Of a stretch of 46,058 bases of DNA, positions 26,721 to 35,000 are shown in pieces. The position numbers and the translations under genes were made by a program. A model generated the notes under the pieces. It saw nothing but the letters and a program-made list of their open reading frames with translations. It was not told where the DNA came from and ran no database searches. The DNA is from Nitrospira sp. UW-LDO-01 (lineage in GTDB: Bacteria; Nitrospirota; Nitrospiria; Nitrospirales; Nitrospiraceae), in NCBI GenBank assembly GCA_002254365.1, contig NIUT01000087.1, positions 1 through 46,058 on the forward strand, written 5' to 3'. Each line of letters starts with the position of its first letter. Within the stretch, counting starts at the first letter, position 1.

Positions 26721-26913
26721 CAGAATATTCACGTGCCGCCAGGGACGTTCTCACACCGCACCGAGGCTCACTGCACCGCGAATGACCTCTTTGCTCGCTG
26801 CGTCCTGGCTGGACAGCCTTTTTGAGCATCCTGACAGGATGTGCGCGTCTGCACCGCACAAAACATTTCGGCCATCCTATTGGTATCAAGCGAGTTTTTC
26901 AGCAGAACGCTAG
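26721..26913 (-). repeat. Dispersed intergenic repeat, copy 1
   Basis: Read on the minus strand, this segment matches the copy at 36954-37153. Its 113-bp core (26721-26833) has CAGGATGCTCAAAAAGG at one end and, read on the plus strand, CAGAATATTC at the other; these match the ends of the second copy. The flank toward 26913 carries CTAGCGTTCTGCTGAAAAAC, related to CTAGCAGTTTGATGAAAAAC in copy 2, and the TAG stop of the fadL-like gene falls in this CTAG. It occupies almost the whole 217-base space between the convergent uvrC and fadL-like genes, so it may also act in transcription ending. No transposase is encoded. Confidence 0.7.
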
Positions 26914-28283
26914 AAGAGATACCGAAAACTGAACGTTCCCAGGTGCACAAATGCGTGGTAGGTCCCGTTCACACTTGGATTTAAATTGCCGACAACGGAT
27001 TTTGAGTCATAAAACCATTCCTGATATGCCAGATCGATTCCAATACCTTTTGGCCAGAAACCTGAGTCTCCACTGCAAGGGATCAGGCCCAGAAATCGTC
27101 CTGCGCCCTGGCAGAGAAACCCAACACCCAGCGACAGCATGTTGGACGACAATGACATTCCACCGGGGTTAAAGGTTTGATTAGGGACAGGATCCTCGGT
27201 GCGTGTATACCCGGACCGAACGGCAACCTCCCAGTCGGGTAACCAGCGTGGATGCAACCATTTATACTCAGTGCCGATCGCAATCACCGGAACGTTTTTA
27301 AACTGCTGGGGCTGAGGGATCCTCGCCCCATTGGACAATCGTACATCAAGATGTCGCAACATACTCCAGCCCACATATTCGACGTCCAACTCCACCTTCC
27401 ACTCTCTTTCATGAGTACGTATCGGCCAGAGAGCGACGGCCCCGGTAAAGATCTGAGGCAACACCAGATCGGTGGAGGCATCCGCCACTTTGGCACCGTT
27501 CACGAGGAACGACCCGTTCAGAGGAACCACAGCCTGGCTACGATAGACCAATCCGATGGACAGAATCGGTTGCCCACTCCCATTTCTCAGGGGAGTCATA
27601 AGCAGGCTGGCGGTGACACCCGCCCCAGTTCCTTTGCCGTTTACTTCTATGGAATCACCGGCTGGAATACCAAAAGCTCCGGCGCTGATTTGCTTCTGTT
27701 CCACATGGCCTTCGCCCAGAAAACTCGCGAAGGTGTAGATATCAGCACTGAGGCCTACTGACAGGTAATCATTAACCTTGTATGCGATCGTGGGCTTGAT
27801 ATTGATCAACGGGAGAGCCACCGACGTCACGGCCGTATTAAAAGGTCCGTCGACGGGATAGCGAGTATTCAACCCAAATGGCGAAGTGACACCAACTCCA
27901 ACGGTCACCGACGAGAGCCTAGAGGCGCCCATGGCCCCCAGATTCGCACTGAGATAAAAATTGCTTGGAGGAGGCCAGCTCACACTGCCATGTAAATCGC
28001 CACGGCTGTCGAGCCCCGTCGGACTCTTATACTTGACCGATCCTCCAACCGCATTAAAACCCCATACACTCTGAATCCCGTTAACCTGAGTCAGCCCCGC
28101 TGGATTGTAATGGATGGCGGAAGGGTCATTAGCCTCCGCTGCGAATGCATTCCCCTGCCCCGCCGCGCGTGCGCCTTGAGGTTGGAAACGAAATGCCTGC
28201 GCATGGCTATCTGTTGGAGCAACAAGCATCAGTGAGTAGACTACCAGGATACTATTCATGCACCAGATACGATACGCACGCAT
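26910..28283 (-). CDS. FadL/OmpP1-type outer-membrane channel for hydrophobic compounds
   Basis: A 457-residue outer-membrane beta-barrel of the FadL/OmpP1/TodX family, which carries long-chain fatty acids and other hydrophobic molecules. The first ~28 residues (MRAYRIWCMNSILVVYSLML, then VAPTDSHAQ) are a signal peptide. The mature N-terminus AFRFQPQGARAAGQGNAFAA followed by NDPSAIHYNPAGLT is the family's hatch signature. Alternating hydrophobic beta strands continue to a C-terminal FSFRYLF, a BAM signal ending in Phe. I chose the ATG at 28283 because AGGA precedes it by eight bases; ATG 28292 and upstream codons are alternatives. It is divergent from luxR, and FadL homologues are known to help long-chain AHL signals enter rhizobia. 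Confidence 0.82.
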   Translation of the reverse strand: MRAYRIWCMNSILVVYSLMLVAPTDSHAQAFRFQPQGARAAGQGNAFAAEANDPSAIHYNPAGLTQVNGIQSVWGFNAVGGSVKYKSPTGLDSRGDLHGSVSWPPPSNFYLSANLGAMGASRLSSVTVGVGVTSPFGLNTRYPVDGPFNTAVTSVALPLINIKPTIAYKVNDYLSVGLSADIYTFASFLGEGHVEQKQISAGAFGIPAGDSIEVNGKGTGAGVTASLLMTPLRNGSGQPILSIGLVYRSQAVVPLNGSFLVNGAKVADASTDLVLPQIFTGAVALWPIRTHEREWKVELDVEYVGWSMLRHLDVRLSNGARIPQPQQFKNVPVIAIGTEYKWLHPRWLPDWEVAVRSGYTRTEDPVPNQTFNPGGMSLSSNMLSLGVGFLCQGAGRFLGLIPCSGDSGFWPKGIGIDLAYQEWFYDSKSVVGNLNPSVNGTYHAFVHLGTFSFRYLF

Positions 28284-28502
28284 ATGTGGCATCCTGATTT
28301 GGGAACGCACCGTTGTCTGAAGAGTCGGTAATCCCGCCAAGTAATACCTTCCTCCGGTGGGGATAGTAAGCCTGGCTTGACCTATCCAGGTAGGGACAAT
28401 GAGCCCTATCAATCGCCTCTATGTCGCTCTTGTGCTTCTCATCGCGTTCAGGCTAGATTAGGGTACCTGCTTATATAGTCCACAGCCCAGGAGACTCACC
28501 GT
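28284..28502. promoter_or_regulatory. fadL/luxR divergent regulatory region
   Basis: This 219-base region between divergent genes must hold both promoters. A TATATA at 28472-28477 can serve as -10 on either strand. A palindrome CCTGG-N10-CCAGG at 28371-28390 resembles a lux box but has its half-sites spaced two bases too wide. AGGAGA at 28489-28494 is the luxR ribosome binding site. Confidence 0.4.
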
Positions 28503-29321
28503 ATGTCACACGCACAAGCTCCGTTGCCCTTTTCACGCGCTACATTCGCCAATCTCTCAAATGCTGAATGTCAGCACGTCATCGAGATTCTGCATTATGT
28601 CATGCACGCGGAGACCCCTGAGCACGTACGAGATGTCCTTGTTCGATTCCAGAATTATTTCTCGTTCACGAAGGCCTTAGGAGGGCTGGTTCGGCTTGGA
28701 CCCAACCGGACATTTGCGGGATTCGGGAATGTTGTCAACGCGAGTTATCCTGACGAATGGTTATATATGTACTGGAAAAACGGATTTGCCGATGTCGATC
28801 CGGTGTTTCAGTCCGCCTTAAAATCTCCCGGTACTCAGCATTGGCAAGCGATCTACCAAAACATGTCTTCCGAGAAGGAACAGGAATTCATCTCCACCGC
28901 CCGCCAATTCGGTCTATGTGACGGGATCACCACCGGCTCCGTTGATCAGGCCTGTGGGGTTGCGACGTTCTGCTCATTCGCCAGCGATGAGTCGCTTGAT
29001 GCCAAACGATTGGTTCCGCTTGTGGAGTACCTGGGCTACTATATCCATTTAGCCCTTCTGAGAACTGCCCCAAAGTCGATGCCCTCAACCGAACGCTGCG
29101 TCAAAGAGCTTTCATCCCGAGAAGTGACGATCCTCAACTGGATGAAAAACGGGAAAACCAATTGGGAGATTGGGAAAATTCTAGGAGTCACCGAGCGAAC
29201 CGTGCGGTTCCACATCGAGAGTATTTTCTCGAAGCTCCAGGTGACATCCCGTTCCCAGGCTGTCGCAACCGCCATCGAACATGGTCTGCCAGCGATTCAC
29301 GGTCTGCCATCTGCCATGTAG
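28503..29321 (+). CDS. luxR: LuxR-family AHL-responsive transcriptional regulator
   Basis: A 272-residue LuxR-type receptor. The N-terminal autoinducer-binding domain (about 30-185) keeps the invariant set: Trp86, Tyr90, Asp99, Pro100, Trp114 and Gly141 (TraR Trp57, Tyr61, Asp70, Pro71, Trp85, Gly113), in YPDEWLYMYWKNGFADVDPV. The C-terminal GerE/LuxR helix-turn-helix spans about 203-262 (LSSREVTILNWMKNGKTNWE, then ILGVTERTVRFHIESIF). It should bind an acyl-homoserine lactone and then DNA. It lies tail-to-tail with the luxI-type gene and head-to-head with the fadL-type gene. It is slightly longer than the usual ~250 residues. Confidence 0.9.
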   Translation: MSHAQAPLPFSRATFANLSNAECQHVIEILHYVMHAETPEHVRDVLVRFQNYFSFTKALGGLVRLGPNRTFAGFGNVVNASYPDEWLYMYWKNGFADVDPVFQSALKSPGTQHWQAIYQNMSSEKEQEFISTARQFGLCDGITTGSVDQACGVATFCSFASDESLDAKRLVPLVEYLGYYIHLALLRTAPKSMPSTERCVKELSSREVTILNWMKNGKTNWEIGKILGVTERTVRFHIESIFSKLQVTSRSQAVATAIEHGLPAIHGLPSAM

Positions 29322-29353
29322 GCATCCCTTTGTCTCCTGGCAGGAAGTAGGCC

Positions 29354-29367
29354 GGATGCGGGCATCC
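29354..29367. terminator. Hairpin between convergent luxR and luxI
   Basis: GGATGC (29354-29359) and GCATCC (29362-29367) form a tight hairpin in the 64-base space between the two stop codons; an extra GCATCC lies at 29322-29327. A TTTT follows about 12 bases further on the plus strand. The position fits a shared terminator, but the form is weak. Confidence 0.35.
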
Positions 29368-29385
29368 TGTGCGGGTCAGTTTTGA

Positions 29386-30132
29386 CTATGCCGCGCGGAC
29401 AAGTTGCCGATCCTTCACGAATTCACTGTATCCCACCATATTGTTCTCCGCTGATGATTGCCCCTCTGCCGAATGGAGAATCGGTGTGGTGGTTGTGAGC
29501 CACTCAAGCATGTCCGGACGGGTGCTCTCCGCTTGAAGGCGAAATTCATCCAGATCCAATAAGCCCCCAATAGAAAGTACGTGAGCTGGTGGCAATGCCA
29601 CCGGCTCTCCAATCGGTCGGCATGGCCATCCCATTCGTTGAACGACCTTGAGCAGCCTATGTTCCACCACCATATAGGTGTACCGAATCTCATGCTGAAG
29701 GCACCATTGATACATACCTTTAAACACAGTTTTCATGAGCCGAGCCGAAAGCCCACGATCAGCAATCTCCGGATCAATGGCCAGCCTGGTGATCTCAGCT
29801 GTATCGGTCTCCTTGCGAACCTGGTGTCGTCCCACTAGGCAGGCACTGAATTCGCTTTCCAGCATGAATGGAACCGGCGCATGAGTCATACGAACTAATC
29901 CGAGCAAATCTTTTCTGTGGTTGAATACCCCGATCGACGTACTCCACGCATCGTAGACATCTGCTTCAAGTCGGTCCGTTCGCTCTGGAACCCACTTCAG
30001 CCGTTCGGCAAAAACACGATGTCGCAATTGATACGCTTTGACCATCTCATCCTTCGCCTCAATGGTCTTTACGACAAGATCCCCCTCTGTGAATACAATG
30101 CTGTGTACTGCTCGATCAACGAGAATGGTCAT
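29386..30132 (-). CDS. luxI: LuxI-type acyl-homoserine-lactone synthase
   Basis: A 248-residue protein of the autoinducer synthase family, which joins S-adenosylmethionine to an acyl chain. All classic residues are present: Arg37, Phe41 and Trp47 in LRHRVFAERLKWVPE, Asp58/Asp61 in EADVYDAW, Arg81 in GLVRMTH, Phe95, Glu113 and Arg116 in TAEITRLAIDP. It is about 35 residues longer than typical LuxI. The longer exosortase-associated LuxI-like acyltransferases are an alternative, but the adjacent AHL-type LuxR favours signal synthesis. The ATG at 30132 is preceded by GGGAGG (minus strand, 30143-30138), a near-perfect ribosome binding site, so the in-frame ATG at 30210 is rejected. Confidence 0.85.
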   Translation of the reverse strand: MTILVDRAVHSIVFTEGDLVVKTIEAKDEMVKAYQLRHRVFAERLKWVPERTDRLEADVYDAWSTSIGVFNHRKDLLGLVRMTHAPVPFMLESEFSACLVGRHQVRKETDTAEITRLAIDPEIADRGLSARLMKTVFKGMYQWCLQHEIRYTYMVVEHRLLKVVQRMGWPCRPIGEPVALPPAHVLSIGGLLDLDEFRLQAESTRPDMLEWLTTTTPILHSAEGQSSAENNMVGYSEFVKDRQLVRAA

Positions 30133-30200
30133 AGTCGCCTCCCTTTGGACTAGTCTGTTTGCGTTTGAAGACAGGGCTGATTGCCCCATGAAGGAGGCGG

Positions 30201-30276
30201 ATGGTTTCACCTCTGGTACCAGACGTCACCTGGCGGACCCGCCAGGTGACGTCTGCAGCCTAAAGGCGTAAACCAT
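30201..30276. repeat. Long inverted repeat centred between luxI and the kinase gene
   Basis: The core is a perfect inverted repeat with 17-bp arms (30220-30236 and 30239-30255; left arm CAGACGTCACCTGGCGG) and a 2-base centre. Imperfect pairing continues outward to ATGGTTT (30201-30207) and AAACCAT (30270-30276). Because the flanking genes are divergent, a terminator role is unlikely. Confidence 0.85.
30228..30247. promoter_or_regulatory. lux-box-like operator at the luxI/kinase divergent promoter
   Basis: ACCTGGCGGACCCGCCAGGT is a 20-bp inverted repeat that matches the Vibrio fischeri lux box (ACCTGTAGGATCGTACAGGT) at 14 of 20 positions, including both ACCTG/CAGGT ends. Its centre (30237.5) lies 105 bases from the luxI ATG and 108 from the kinase GTG. 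A poor -10-like TAAACC at 30269-30274 sits about 34 bases from the centre on the rightward side, close to class II LuxR spacing. Confidence 0.65.
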
Positions 30277-30345
30277 CAGGTCAGTGCGCTAGGGGAGAGC
30301 TACAAACAACTGAATAGTGTCAGCGGTGAACTACAAGGAGGGGTC

Positions 30346-31149
30346 GTGACCGAAAAAAAAGCCCAGTTCCAGCTGCTAAAAGGAGGGCTCCTGGCTACGT
30401 CGATGGTCTCACAGGCCAAATCTGCTCGCCCGTCTCCTAGATCCTTGGGCATGAATGAATTGGAACCGTGTGCTGGAGAATTAACGACTGTGTTCAAGGC
30501 AAGGGAGCGACGCTTACACCAACTATTGGAAGATCGTACCCGCATTGGGCGTGATCTACATGACTCCATATTACAATCACTGTATGCCCTTGGACTCACT
30601 ATTGAATCATCCCATAGAATTAGGCATACTAGTGATATGGAATCCTACCTGTCACATGCGCCAGTTATCGAGCAAGTCAATCGCCTCATCCATGAGATCC
30701 GAAGTATGATCCGCGAACTGGAGTCTGACACCGTACGGGAATTTGACCTCTCCTCTGAACTCACCGCGCTCCAGATGACCTACGAGCAAGCAGGACACCT
30801 GGATGTGAAGTTAGATCTTCAGCGCCACGCCATTGAGATGCTCACCCACGAAGAAGAGCGAGAAATTCTCAATATCGTTCGTGAGGCGCTCAGCAACTGT
30901 GCCCGCCATGCCCACGCAACCCAAGCCATGGTCTCAATTCGAATGAAGGACACAAGAGTCCGAGTCAGTATCCAAGACGACGGGATTGGCTTTTCGCCGG
31001 GTTCAGGGTCGTCCCGTGGGTACGGACTGACCAATATGGAGACACGCGCCAAGAAACTCGGTGGGATGTTACGTGTTCAGTCTAGGACCGGAAAAGGCAC
31101 GCAGGTCACGGCAGAATTTTCATTGGAACCCTTACTGACATCTATATGA
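30346..31149 (+). CDS. Soluble NarX/DegS-type sensor histidine kinase
   Basis: A 267-residue kinase with no membrane helix and no recognisable sensor domain. The first ~60 residues are uncharacterised. The HisKA_3 dimerisation domain carries the phosphoacceptor His72 in RTRIGRDLHDSILQSLYALG. The HATPase domain shows the N box (NIVREALSNCARHAHA), G1 box (DDGIGF) and G2 region (GYGLTNMETRAKKLGG). It starts with GTG at 30346, eight residues before the first lysine-rich LLKGG, preceded by AAGGAGGGG (30335-30343). It overlaps the next regulator by four bases. Lying behind the lux-box-like operator, it may be quorum-controlled. Confidence 0.88.
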   Translation: MTEKKAQFQLLKGGLLATSMVSQAKSARPSPRSLGMNELEPCAGELTTVFKARERRLHQLLEDRTRIGRDLHDSILQSLYALGLTIESSHRIRHTSDMESYLSHAPVIEQVNRLIHEIRSMIRELESDTVREFDLSSELTALQMTYEQAGHLDVKLDLQRHAIEMLTHEEEREILNIVREALSNCARHAHATQAMVSIRMKDTRVRVSIQDDGIGFSPGSGSSRGYGLTNMETRAKKLGGMLRVQSRTGKGTQVTAEFSLEPLLTSI

Positions 31150-31826
31150 AACAACCACAAACCAGTATCGTACTCATCGACGATCATGAAATGGTCCGCC
31201 GAGGACTGCGCGCCCTGCTACATCTCGAGGCAGACCTAGCAATCGTGGGTGAGGCTGCAACCGTCGCCAGCGGTGTGGGCCTTGTCGAGCGACTGATGCC
31301 TCAGATGGTCTTGCTCGACGTGAAACTTCCCGACGCGACGGTCACTGAAGCCATCCGCCGTTTGCTGACCGTTTCACCAAAACTGCGAATTCTTATTCTG
31401 ACAAGTTACGCTGAAGACACGACCGTCATGGCTGCCGTCCAGAACGGCGCCCATGGCTATGTACTCAAAGACGTTCGCATGGACGACCTGATTCGGGCTA
31501 TTCGTACCGTCGCCTCGGGTCAGGGCTATCTCGATCCCCGAGTGACACAGCAAGCGCTGCATTGGATTCGGACCAGCTCACACTTGGGAGTCACGTCACA
31601 GGGAGTCTCTCGGCTTTCTCCACAGGAACGCTTAATCCTACCGCTTTTGGCAGAAGGCAAAACCAACAAGGAAATTGCCGTCCAACTACGCTTGAGCGAT
31701 AAAACCATCAAGAACTACCTGGCCAATATTTTCGACAAGCTCCATGTGAAACGACGTACCGAAGCTGTGGCCTGGTTCATGAAGGAATCTCACATGCCGA
31801 GTGTGAGCCAAAGCCCGAAACTCTGA
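31146..31826 (+). CDS. NarL/FixJ-type response regulator
   Basis: A 226-residue response regulator. The receiver domain (about 6-125) has the acidic pair in LIDDHE, phosphoacceptor Asp58 (VLLDVKLPD), Thr in LILTSYAED, and Lys in YVLKDV. A LuxR-type helix-turn-helix follows (about 155-212, LSPQERLILPLLAEGKTNKE, then LRLSDKTIKNYLANIFDKL). The start overlaps the kinase stop (ATGA, 31146-31149), so the two form a cognate pair. Its target genes are not evident. Confidence 0.92.
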   Translation: MKQPQTSIVLIDDHEMVRRGLRALLHLEADLAIVGEAATVASGVGLVERLMPQMVLLDVKLPDATVTEAIRRLLTVSPKLRILILTSYAEDTTVMAAVQNGAHGYVLKDVRMDDLIRAIRTVASGQGYLDPRVTQQALHWIRTSSHLGVTSQGVSRLSPQERLILPLLAEGKTNKEIAVQLRLSDKTIKNYLANIFDKLHVKRRTEAVAWFMKESHMPSVSQSPKL

Positions 31827-31899
31827 CTCGTCTGTGACGACCAGAATTCTCGCGTCCAGCGTTTATTGGCAACCCCTCAGCCTCCATCCCCCTCTGGCT

Positions 31900-31926
31900 T
31901 TGTCAGATCGCCGGGTCCTATACTAT
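31900..31926 (+). promoter_or_regulatory. Possible promoter of the multi-PAS kinase
   Basis: TTGTCA (31900-31905) and TACTAT (31921-31926) are 15 bases apart, shorter than ideal, in the 177-base gap before the kinase. An overlapping TATACT at 31919-31924 is a better -10 but only 13 bases from the -35. Confidence 0.3.
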
Positions 31927-32003
31927 TCTCCCATCTCTCAGATCATTGATTGCAACGATACTGACATTAGGATCTCGTCTGGACTACCCAGAGGTTTCTG
32001 TTT

Positions 32004-35000
32004 ATGAGTTCACCCCTGAAGACCGTCCCTTCACCCATCAGCGAGCTCGCCCAACTTCGCCACCAGATCCTTGAGCTACAGCAGGCGCTCGTTCATGCGA
32101 AACAAGACCGTCAATCAACACAGACCACGGCACTCGGGGCTGCCCAAGTAGGGACATGGGAGTGGGACGGCCGAGCAAATCGGATGGTCTGGTCGGAGGA
32201 AACTGAACGGATCTTCGGCCTTCCTCCCGGTACGTTTGATGGCTCATATGAAGGATTCTTGACGCTCGTACATCCTGATGACCGCCATTGTCTCAGCGCA
32301 GCCATTACCAAGGCTGCTCACGACCACTCTCCTTACAGAGTCGAACATCGCATCCTCACTTCTTCTGGAACCACTCGGTGGGTAGCCTGCCGTGGTCGTG
32401 CGACGGGCAGTGAGAATGGGCAGGTGTCGGGCATGACGGGTACAGTCGAAGATATTACTGTCCGGAAAGAGGTCGAGCTGACTCAGCGCGCCACCCGAGA
32501 AACCCTTGAAATTCTTGTCCAAGAACGAACAGCCGGATTGGAACAGGCTGTCCATGAACTGAAGACTGAAATCGCCCGAAGACAACAAGCAGAATCGGCA
32601 CTCAAAGTAAGTGAGCAGCGCTACCAATCCCTCTACGATCAAAACCCCTTCATGTATTTCACGCTCTCTCCTGACGGCACCACGTTATCTGTCAATAATT
32701 TTGGAGCGGATCAACTCGGATACCAGAAAGAAGATCTCATCGGCCAGTCCATCTTGCGGCTATTTGACCCGAAGGATCACCAGACTGTGCTGGGACAGTT
32801 GATCGCGTGCATCGCCAGCCCCTACACCGTGTTTCAGTGGGAAATTCAAAAACTCCGAAAAGACGGGGTCAGGATATGGGTCAAAGAGCGCGCGCGGGCG
32901 ATCCACGACCACACCAATCAGCTCCTCGTCCTTGTGGCCTGTGAGGATGTGACCGAGCGCAAGCGGACAGAAAAGCAACTCCAGGAAACGTCCCGCCTGC
33001 TCCAGACTCTCGTCGAGGAATCCGCATTGCCGATTGTCAGCCTCGATCGAGAAGCGCGCGTGGTCAGTTGGAACCAAGCCGCGACCCGTCTGTTCGGATG
33101 GTCGAAGGAAGAAGTGCTCGGTCGTGAACTTCCCTATACCCAGCCTGAGGAAGAAGTCGAGGCGAATGCCCTCTGGCAAGCAGGAACACGGGGAGAGTTA
33201 ATCGGCCCCATAGAGCTGCTGCGCCGGCGCAAAGATGGAAAGATGTTGAACCTTCTCCTTTGGCCCGTGTTCGTCTATGACGAATTCGAACAACTGTCTC
33301 TGGCTGTTGGTCTTTATGTGGATCAGTCTGAGATCAAACGGGCAGAGGAGGCGACCCTGAGGGCTGAAGCTCGTCTTCGCTCGTTTTTGAACGCGCTGGA
33401 CGACCTCGCCTTTGAGTTTGACCAGGATGGACGATACCTCAATGTCTGGACTCACAGTAACGACAAGCTTCTGGTGCCCAAACAGGAACTCATCGGTCGA
33501 CGCCTCACCGACGTGTTCGGGGAGGAAGCAGGTTCCCACTATGTGGAAACAATTCGCCAGGTCTTTACAACCGGTAAGCCTGCGACGCTTGATTACGCCC
33601 TTCGATCGCATCAAGCCATACGCTATTTTTCTGGGGTCTTGACCCTAATTCCAGGGAGCCAAACGTCTCCGGCGACTGTCGGTTGTCTCGTGCGCGATAT
33701 CACCGAGAGCCGCCTCATCGAGGCACAGGTTCGAGAAAGCGAGACTCGATGGAGAGCGCTCTATGAACATGCGGGGGTCGGCATTGCCCAACTGGACCTC
33801 GACGGACGATTTCTTCGAGTCAATCCGCACCTCTGCCAGCTGCTGGGCTACTCATCGGAAGTCATGCTCCAGCGAACGTTTCAAGATCTCACGCACCCGG
33901 ATGACCTCAAAACGAGTCTTGTCTGCCTCGACGAACTGCTCACAGACAAGCGTTATTCCTTCTCTATGGAGAAACGGTATCGTAGACGCAACGACACATG
34001 GGCGTGGGTCGATTTGACCGTCTCGCTTGTCCATAGCGGCTCTTCCGATGCGGACTATTTGATAGCCGTTATCCAAGACATTGATGATCGCAAACAGGCG
34101 GAACAGGCCCTCCAAGAACAAGAAGCACTGCTGCGATCCGTCATTGAAACAGCACCCGACGCCATTTTCATGAAGGGTCTAGACGGCCGCTATCGATTCG
34201 TCAATTCGGCATTTGCACAGACGCTCGGCAAACTCCCCGAAGCTATCATCGGAACGACCGATGCCGAACTTTTTCCTCCTGAAGTTGCTGATCGCTGTAT
34301 AGCCGGGGATCGTGATGTTGTTTCCGGCGCAACCCAACGGGAATTCGAGGAAATTGTGCCCATTCGCGACACGCCTCGCATTTTTCATGTGATCAAGACA
34401 CCGCACCGCGACCAGACCGGGTGCGTGATCGGGCTGGTCGGAGTCGCCCGCGACTTGACGGACCTGAAGCAAGCCGAACGAGCCCTCCGGCTAACTCAGC
34501 TGGCAGTTGATCGATCTGCGGACCTCGTGTTCTGGGTCGATCAGTCGGCTCGTTTTCTCTATGTCAATGATGCCGCGTGTAAACGACTTGGGTACTCTCG
34601 TGAAGAGTTGCTGCGGATGTCCGTGAATGATATTGATACCGAATACCAAGCGGAACGGTGGCCTGAACATTGGGCGAATTTGAGTCGGACTGGACGTCTC
34701 CGATTCGAGTCGCGCCATCGCACCAAATCTGGTGAAACATACCCTGTAGAAATTGTCGCTAATTTTATCGCCGTAGAAGGGAAGGAGTACAATTTCACCT
34801 TCGTTCGTGACATCTCTGATCGAAAACGATCGTACTCACTCCTACAAGCCGCCATCAATTCGGTTGCCGACGGAATATTGGTCATTGACCGACAAGGGAA
34901 GGTCACCAGTGCAAATCAGCGTTTCCTGCACCTCTTGAACATTCCCCAGACGCTCGCAGACAGCGGGAACGCCGACGCACTGCTGGGCTTTGTGATGGAC

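Noticed and set aside
29386..30132. Exosortase-associated LuxI-like acyltransferase instead of an AHL synthase
   Set aside because: Length fits that group partly, but no exosortase or PEP-CTERM genes are seen and an AHL-type LuxR is adjacent; kept as a minor alternative.
30133..30210. Longer luxI-type start at 30210
   Set aside because: The internal ATG at 30132 has a near-perfect GGGAGG site, and the extra 26 residues are encoded by the regulatory region.
30201..30276. Palindrome as intrinsic terminator
   Set aside because: It lies between two divergent genes, upstream of both, and has no T-run on either side.
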